Below, in pieces: positions 59,836-64,000 of a stretch of 64,000 nucleotides of DNA. This stretch comes from Oscillospiraceae bacterium. Lineage in GTDB: Bacteria > Bacillota > Clostridia > Oscillospirales > Ruminococcaceae. The notes under the pieces were generated by a model. It worked only from the letters and a program-made list of their open reading frames with translations, did no database searches and was not told the origin of the DNA. The stretch lies in assembly GCA_017405465.1 (NCBI GenBank), contig JAFRAJ010000050.1, positions 25,199 through 89,198 on the forward strand, read 5' to 3'. Both the position numbers and the translations under genes were made by a program. How positions within the stretch are numbered: position 1 is the stretch's first letter; each line of letters starts with the position of its first letter.

Positions 59836-60297
59836 TTAATCCCAGCAGACTGATTCTCCCAATATCCTTGCGGTCTCTTCCAGTCCTTCAGCATCTGCTG
59901 GATCGAACCGGCTGAAGCTAGGGCTGTCTATATCTATAACTGCGACCACTTCTCCGTATTTCCTGACGGGAACGACTATCTCCGAGTTTGAAGCACTGTC
60001 GCAGGCGATATGTCCGGGAAACTGATGGACATCCGGAACCAGCTGAGTGGCGTTCTCCTTCCAAGCTGTTCCGCACACTCCGCTCCCGTACGGAATATGT
60101 ATGCATGCGAGCTTTCCCTGAAAAGGTCCAAGAACCAGTTCATCTTCCTTGACTATATAAAACCCAGACCAGTTGATATCGTCAAGCGAGCTCCATAGCA
60201 GTGCTGCAAGATTCGACAGTACGGGTACGTATCCGTTATCTTCTTCAATCAGCGAAGTCAGCTGTCTGTTGAGCATTTTATAATCTTTGAATGCCAT
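59836..60297 (-). CDS. msrC: Free methionine-(R)-sulfoxide reductase (GAF domain)
   Basis: The 153-residue GAF protein carries the three cysteines of fRMsr at C65, C75 and C99, with the same spacing (10 and 24) as the E. coli enzyme. Blocks such as NWSGFYIVKEDELVLGPFQG and HIACDSASNSEIVVP match the family. It reduces free methionine-R-sulfoxide to methionine using thioredoxin. GGAGAG precedes the ATG. It is a single-gene unit next to the two-component genes. Confidence 0.95.
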   Translation of the reverse strand: MAFKDYKMLNRQLTSLIEEDNGYVPVLSNLAALLWSSLDDINWSGFYIVKEDELVLGPFQGKLACIHIPYGSGVCGTAWKENATQLVPDVHQFPGHIACDSASNSEIVVPVRKYGEVVAVIDIDSPSFSRFDPADAEGLEETARILGESVCWD

Positions 60298-60492
60298 GTC
60301 TTCTCTCCGTTCTTCTTTGACTACTGAATGGCAGCATTCAACACGCAGGTAATACTGTTACATTATTATAACAATTATCAGCTATCTTCACATCTCACGT
60401 CAGTTTCTCTTCTTATTCAAAGCACTGATGTGGTACAATTTTCCTGTTATATTTTGTTTTTTATCACTTCTTCAAAGAGGTCAATAATCTAA

Positions 60493-61587
60493 ATGAAACT
60501 AGGAATCGTCGGTCTGCCGAACGTAGGAAAAAGCACGCTTTTCAATGCGATATCCAATGCCGGTGCCCAAGCAGCTAACTATCCTTTCTGCACCATAGAG
60601 CCGAATGTCGGTACAGTTGCTGTTCCTGATGAACGCCTTGACTGGCTTGCTGAATATTACAGTCCCAAGAAATACACTCCGGCCACCATTGAGTTCGTTG
60701 ACATCGCCGGTCTCGTACGCGGCGCATCCAAGGGAGAAGGACTCGGGAACAAGTTTCTTGAAAATATACGTCAGTGCGATGCGATAATACATGTCGTAAG
60801 ATGTTTTGACAGTACTGAGATAATCCATGTTGAAGGTTCAGTGGATCCTGTACGAGATATCGAGACTGTCAATTATGAACTGCTCCTCTCAGACATAGAG
60901 ATCCTCTCGAGACGTATCGAGAAGACATCAAAAGCCTTAAAAGGCGACAAGAAGCTTGCGTCAGAATATGATTTTCTTGAAAGGCTGAACGCTTTCCTGA
61001 ATGAAGGCAATAATGCCAGGGCCTTTGAGGTCACCGAATCCGAAAGAGCTATATTTGATGACATACCGCTCCTTTCCGCAAAACCCGTCATTTATGCTGC
61101 GAACATCTCGGAAGATGATCTGATGGACGGGACAGAAGAGAACGAATATGTTTCTCAGGTAAGACAATATGCAGAGAAAGACGGAAGCAGAGTAGTCGTC
61201 ATCTGCGCTAAAACAGAAGAAGAGATCGCCGCCTTCGAACCAGATGAGAAGAAAGAATTCCTTGAAGAACTCGGAATAAAGCACAGCGGTCTTGAGCAGC
61301 TGATCCAGGAAGGATATTCTCTTCTCGGGCTTATTAGTTTTCTTACCGGCGGCGCAGATGAAGTACGTGCATGGACCATCAAAGACGGAACAAAAGCACC
61401 TCAGGCTGCCGGAAAGATACACAGTGATTTTGAGCGCGGATTCATAAGAGCTGAGATAGTCCCGTTCGAGACCCTCAAGGAGCTCGGAAGCATGCAGGCC
61501 TGCAGAGAGAAGGGCTTGATACGGAGTGAAGGTAAAGACTACGTTATGAAGGACGGCGATGTAACGCTGTTCCGTTTCAACGTTTGA
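60493..61587 (+). CDS. ychF: Redox-linked ATPase/GTPase YchF (OLA1 family)
   Basis: The 364-residue protein has the P-loop GLPNVGKST near residue 7, switch II DIAGLVRGASKGEGLGNKFL, and a C-terminal TGS domain (FFV-type) ending KDGDVTLFRFNV. YchF prefers ATP and binds ribosomes, with roles in stress and translation. AAGAGG lies upstream. It leads a tight run with mtnN, xpt and guaA (gaps of 15, 24 and 13 bases). Confidence 0.97.
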   Translation: MKLGIVGLPNVGKSTLFNAISNAGAQAANYPFCTIEPNVGTVAVPDERLDWLAEYYSPKKYTPATIEFVDIAGLVRGASKGEGLGNKFLENIRQCDAIIHVVRCFDSTEIIHVEGSVDPVRDIETVNYELLLSDIEILSRRIEKTSKALKGDKKLASEYDFLERLNAFLNEGNNARAFEVTESERAIFDDIPLLSAKPVIYAANISEDDLMDGTEENEYVSQVRQYAEKDGSRVVVICAKTEEEIAAFEPDEKKEFLEELGIKHSGLEQLIQEGYSLLGLISFLTGGADEVRAWTIKDGTKAPQAAGKIHSDFERGFIRAEIVPFETLKELGSMQACREKGLIRSEGKDYVMKDGDVTLFRFNV

Positions 61588-61602
61588 TATCGGAGAACAG
61601 AC

Positions 61603-62280
61603 ATGAGGATCGGATTTGTTGTTGCTTTTGAAGCAGAGATCGGTCAGCTGAGCGAACACGGTGAGATCGAGACTGTATGCGGTATCCGGCATATTAAGAG
61701 ACAGTTCGGCAAAAACGAAGCTGTCATTGCACTCAGCGGCATCGGAAAAGCAAACGCTGCAGCATGCACTCAGGTACTGATCAGTGTTCTTGGATGTGAA
61801 GCAATCCTCAATATAGGGCTTGCCGGGAACACAGGCAGTATCCCTCTCGGCGGTGCTGTCGTAGCCAGCAGTGCTACGTATCACGACCTTATCCCTGTTG
61901 ATTTCGTGTCGGAAGATTCTCCATGGACATCTGTATTCACTCCCGATGAAAGAATGAATACCGTTGCGCGCCAGATATTGGATGAGCTCGGCACGGTTCA
62001 TGCAGACGGTATCGTAGCGTCCGGGGATCAGTTCATCGACGACAAGGAAACAAAGAACTCAATCGTAGAACGCACCGGATGTTCCTGCGTGGAAATGGAA
62101 GGCGGAGCCATCGCTCATATCGCAATGAAGAACGAAACGCCTTTCTGTATTGTCAAGATAATATCAGATGATGCCGATGACGATGCAGGCGATCAGTTCC
62201 ATGAGACCGTATCGATCTCCGATTACCTGAAGACATCTGTCGGATTTATCACGAGATTTGCGGAAACACTGGCTTTTTAA
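61603..62280 (+). CDS. mtnN: 5'-methylthioadenosine/S-adenosylhomocysteine nucleosidase
   Basis: The 225-residue enzyme removes adenine from S-adenosylhomocysteine and methylthioadenosine. It shows ALSGIGKANAAACTQVLI, the catalytic segment VEMEGGAIAHIA with the purine-site glutamate, and KIISDDADDDA with the catalytic Asp. Products feed LuxS, encoded at 29761, and relieve inhibition of methyltransferases. GGAGA precedes the ATG. Confidence 0.95.
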   Translation: MRIGFVVAFEAEIGQLSEHGEIETVCGIRHIKRQFGKNEAVIALSGIGKANAAACTQVLISVLGCEAILNIGLAGNTGSIPLGGAVVASSATYHDLIPVDFVSEDSPWTSVFTPDERMNTVARQILDELGTVHADGIVASGDQFIDDKETKNSIVERTGCSCVEMEGGAIAHIAMKNETPFCIVKIISDDADDDAGDQFHETVSISDYLKTSVGFITRFAETLAF

Positions 62281-62304
62281 ATAACCTGAAAAGGAGATCA
62301 TACA

Positions 62305-62883
62305 GTGAAACTTCTTGAAGACCGCATCAGAGCGGAAGGCAAAGTCCTTCCCGGAGACATCATTAAAGTAGACGGCTTCCTCAACCATAAAGTCGACGTT
62401 TGTCTGCTGCGCGAATGCGCGAAAGAATTCGGAAGACTTTTTGACACAAGCGGCATCACAGCTGTCGTCACGGTGGAAGCATCCGGCATCCCGATCGCTA
62501 CAGTCTGCGCGGAGGAGTTCGGAGTTCCCATGATATTTGCCAAGAAGGCAAAGAGCGACAACATTTCCGGAAACGTTTATACGAGCGAGATCACTTCCTA
62601 TACATATAAGAAGCCAGTTACCCTTACTCTCAGTAAGGAATGGCTTACTTCGGAAGATAGAGTCCTTGTGATTGACGATTTCATTGCCAACGGTCAGGCA
62701 CTGAACGGTCTTATCGATATCATCAGGCAGTCCGGGGCCAAACTTACCGGTATAGGCATAGCAGTAGAGAAAGGCTTCCAGCCCGGAGGAGCAAATCTCC
62801 GCGCCGCCGGATATAACGTCCACAGTCTGGCAATAATAGATAAAGCTGACGAAAACGGTTTCGTTTTCCGTTCTGAAGAATAA
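62305..62883 (+). CDS. xpt: Xanthine phosphoribosyltransferase
   Basis: The 192-residue enzyme salvages xanthine to XMP. It opens KLLEDRIRAEGKVLPGDIIKVD as in Bacillus Xpt and has the PRPP loop VLVIDDFIANGQAL. It starts at GTG with AAAGGAG upstream. XMP is the substrate of the next gene, guaA, so the pair gives a direct salvage route from xanthine to GMP. No purine riboswitch fits in the 24-base gap. Confidence 0.95.
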   Translation: MKLLEDRIRAEGKVLPGDIIKVDGFLNHKVDVCLLRECAKEFGRLFDTSGITAVVTVEASGIPIATVCAEEFGVPMIFAKKAKSDNISGNVYTSEITSYTYKKPVTLTLSKEWLTSEDRVLVIDDFIANGQALNGLIDIIRQSGAKLTGIGIAVEKGFQPGGANLRAAGYNVHSLAIIDKADENGFVFRSEE

Positions 62884-62896
62884 TGGAGGAATAAAA

Positions 62897-63871
62897 ATGT
62901 CTGGTAATGTGCGTCCTGAGAGCATGAAAAGGATCACCACCGAAGAACTGGCAAAAGAATTCATCGAAGAACAGGTAACAGCCATCAAGGAACAGGTCGG
63001 GGACAAAAAAGTCCTGCTGGCACTGTCCGGAGGCGTAGATTCATCTGTAGTAGCAGCACTTCTTATCCGCGCTATCGGAAAACAGCTCACCTGCGTTCAT
63101 GTGAACCACGGACTTCTGCGCAAAGGAGAGCCTGAACAGGTCATAAGTGTTTTCCGTGGTGAGATGGATGCCAACCTGGTATATGTCGATGCAGTCGACA
63201 GATTCCTTGACAAGCTGGCCGGTGTGACCGATCCCGAACAGAAACGCAAGATCATAGGAAAAGAATTCATCGATGTCTTCGCAGAAGAAGCCAAGAAACT
63301 GGACGGCATCGAGTTCCTCGCCCAGGGCACCATCTATCCCGACATCCTTGAGAGCGACGGCGTCAAAGCCCATCACAACGTCGGCGGTCTTCCTGAAGAT
63401 CTTAACTTCGAGCTCGTAGAGCCTGTAAAGCTGCTTTACAAGGACGAGGTAAGAGTAGTAGGAAAAGCTCTCGGACTTCCCGACAACATGGTATACCGTC
63501 AGCCGTTCCCCGGCCCCGGTCTCGGCGTGCGCTGTGTAGGCGCAATAACCCGCGACAGGCTTGAATCTCTGCGTGAAGCTGACGCCATCGTAAGAGAAGA
63601 GATCGGCAAGCTTGATGAGACCCCCTGGCAGTACTTTGCCGTTATTCCCGACATGCAGTCTACCGGCATCAAGGACGGCAAGCGCTACATGGGTTGGGCT
63701 GTCGTCATCCGCGCTATCAACACCGTAGATGCAGTCACTGCAGAATCGGTAGTTCTTCCCTGGGAGACCCTGCGCACTATCCGTGACCGTGTGATCGCAG
63801 AAGTGCCCGGTGTGAACCGCGTTCTCTGGGATATGTCCGACAAACCCGTCTCGACAATTGAGTGGGAATAG
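62897..63871 (+). CDS. guaA: GMP synthase, ATP-pyrophosphatase subunit without glutaminase domain
   Basis: The 324-residue protein covers only the ATP-PPase and dimerisation domains. The P-loop SGGVDSS lies at 44-50, followed by CVHVNHGLLRKGE, AQGTIYPDILES, QPFPGPGLGVR and the C-terminal PVSTIEWE. The class I amidotransferase domain that precedes these in most bacterial GuaA is missing; the start has its own GGAGG site and no fused upstream frame. It could use free ammonia or a separate glutaminase subunit, as in many archaea. No glutaminase gene lies in the window. The 3' end may be an integration site. Confidence 0.95.
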   Translation: MSGNVRPESMKRITTEELAKEFIEEQVTAIKEQVGDKKVLLALSGGVDSSVVAALLIRAIGKQLTCVHVNHGLLRKGEPEQVISVFRGEMDANLVYVDAVDRFLDKLAGVTDPEQKRKIIGKEFIDVFAEEAKKLDGIEFLAQGTIYPDILESDGVKAHHNVGGLPEDLNFELVEPVKLLYKDEVRVVGKALGLPDNMVYRQPFPGPGLGVRCVGAITRDRLESLREADAIVREEIGKLDETPWQYFAVIPDMQSTGIKDGKRYMGWAVVIRAINTVDAVTAESVVLPWETLRTIRDRVIAEVPGVNRVLWDMSDKPVSTIEWE

Positions 63872-63960
63872 TTGAGTGAATTGCGGAAACCCCTGTATTT
63901 ACTAGGGTTTGCGAGCCCTCGAAAGTGAAATTGATAAGATTTTGATAAGGTCAAAATCAC
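63860..63960 (+). other. Possible integration site at the 3' end of guaA
   Basis: The guaA 3' end GAGTGGGAATAG is a known attachment core for genomic islands in several bacteria. It is followed by a small inverted repeat (AAACCC with GGGTTT) and by two TTGATAAG copies 11 bases apart. No integrase gene is in view because the window ends here. This is a suggestion, not a call. Confidence 0.3.
63931..63949 (+). repeat. Tandem TTGATAAG half-sites spaced by one helical turn
   Basis: TTGATAAG occurs at 63931-63938 and 63942-63949, an 11-base period that puts both copies on the same face of the DNA, as is usual for protein-binding sites. Confidence 0.5.
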
Positions 63961-64000
63961 TTTTTCACTATCGCCCGATAATTAAGAAAAGTGTTTTAAA

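Noticed and set aside
60961..62001. 346-codon minus-strand open frame
   Set aside because: It lies wholly antisense to ychF and mtnN, both of which are unmistakable. The long frame is a by-product of their codon usage.
62281..62304. Purine riboswitch before xpt
   Set aside because: The gap to mtnN is only 24 bases, too short for an aptamer. The gene seems to rely on the upstream ychF promoter.
62164..63090. 308-codon minus-strand open frame
   Set aside because: It is antisense to mtnN, xpt and guaA and has no family resemblance.

Overview
The window is ordinary chromosomal DNA of an anaerobic, low-to-mid GC Bacillota, most likely class Clostridia. The evidence is strong AGGAGG-type ribosome binding sites (several driving TTG or GTG starts), U-tailed hairpin terminators after most operons, an oxygen-sensitive Fe-S serine dehydratase, an anaerobic radical-SAM sulfatase maturase, LUD, DUF1292, DUF4956/VTC and DUF6320 families, and a SAM riboswitch before metK. 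I could not settle the family; a gut or rumen lifestyle is inference. No prophage, transposase or CRISPR array is visible. The right edge (3' end of guaA) looks like a possible integration site.

Layout. 1-7.2 kb: end of an Fe-S flavoprotein gene, a GTPase-DUF697 gene, a SUKH protein, a TetR regulator and, convergently, an MFS exporter; then a minus-strand run of exonuclease, NUDIX, membrane protein and ComEC-like metallo-hydrolase. 7.3-11.6 kb: a small amphipathic-repeat protein, nitroreductase, AIM24, HAD phosphatase, DUF1292 and a MoaF-like lipocalin. 11.7-12.4 kb: a gene-free, densely structured stretch with its own promoter and terminator, which I read as a large non-coding RNA of about 610 nt. 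12.4-31.4 kb: a type-B carboxylesterase, a serine-hydrolase homologue without its catalytic serine, CCA-adding enzyme, TraX, serine dehydratase, CYTH, LUD, HAD, an acyltransferase-like/DUF6320 pair, an intact serine hydrolase, histidine phosphatase, AnSME, dienelactone hydrolase, YdcF, an esterase, then luxS with a short homocysteine methyltransferase. 31.5-38.9 kb: an Ntn amidohydrolase with a GPH transporter, a secreted nuclease, and a beta-helix protein/DUF4956/VTC operon. 39-46 kb: riboswitch-controlled metK, redox enzymes, Mn pyrophosphatase, cyclase, YwaF. 46-54.4 kb: two close MATE paralogues flanking an esterase, a PAP2 protein, an ABC exporter and tRNA-Arg(ACG). 54.4-60.3 kb: rpe plus an RnfD-RnfE-RnfA-like operon without the other Rnf subunits, a two-component system and a free methionine sulfoxide reductase. 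60.5-63.9 kb: ychF-mtnN-xpt-guaA.

How the genes fit together. The activated methyl cycle is scattered but well represented: metK makes SAM under SAM feedback, mtnN and luxS recycle S-adenosylhomocysteine, the luxS-coupled methyltransferase rebuilds methionine, and msrC repairs oxidised free methionine. Several hydrolases (two type-B esterases, two other alpha/beta hydrolases, one Ntn hydrolase) suggest processing of diverse esters and amides.

The two best leads are the 610-nt structured RNA (11749-12358) and the RnfDEA-like membrane module (54461-56728), in which all four cysteines that would ligate the intramembrane [2Fe-2S] cluster of Rnf/Nqr appear to be replaced and rnfB, rnfC and rnfG are absent.
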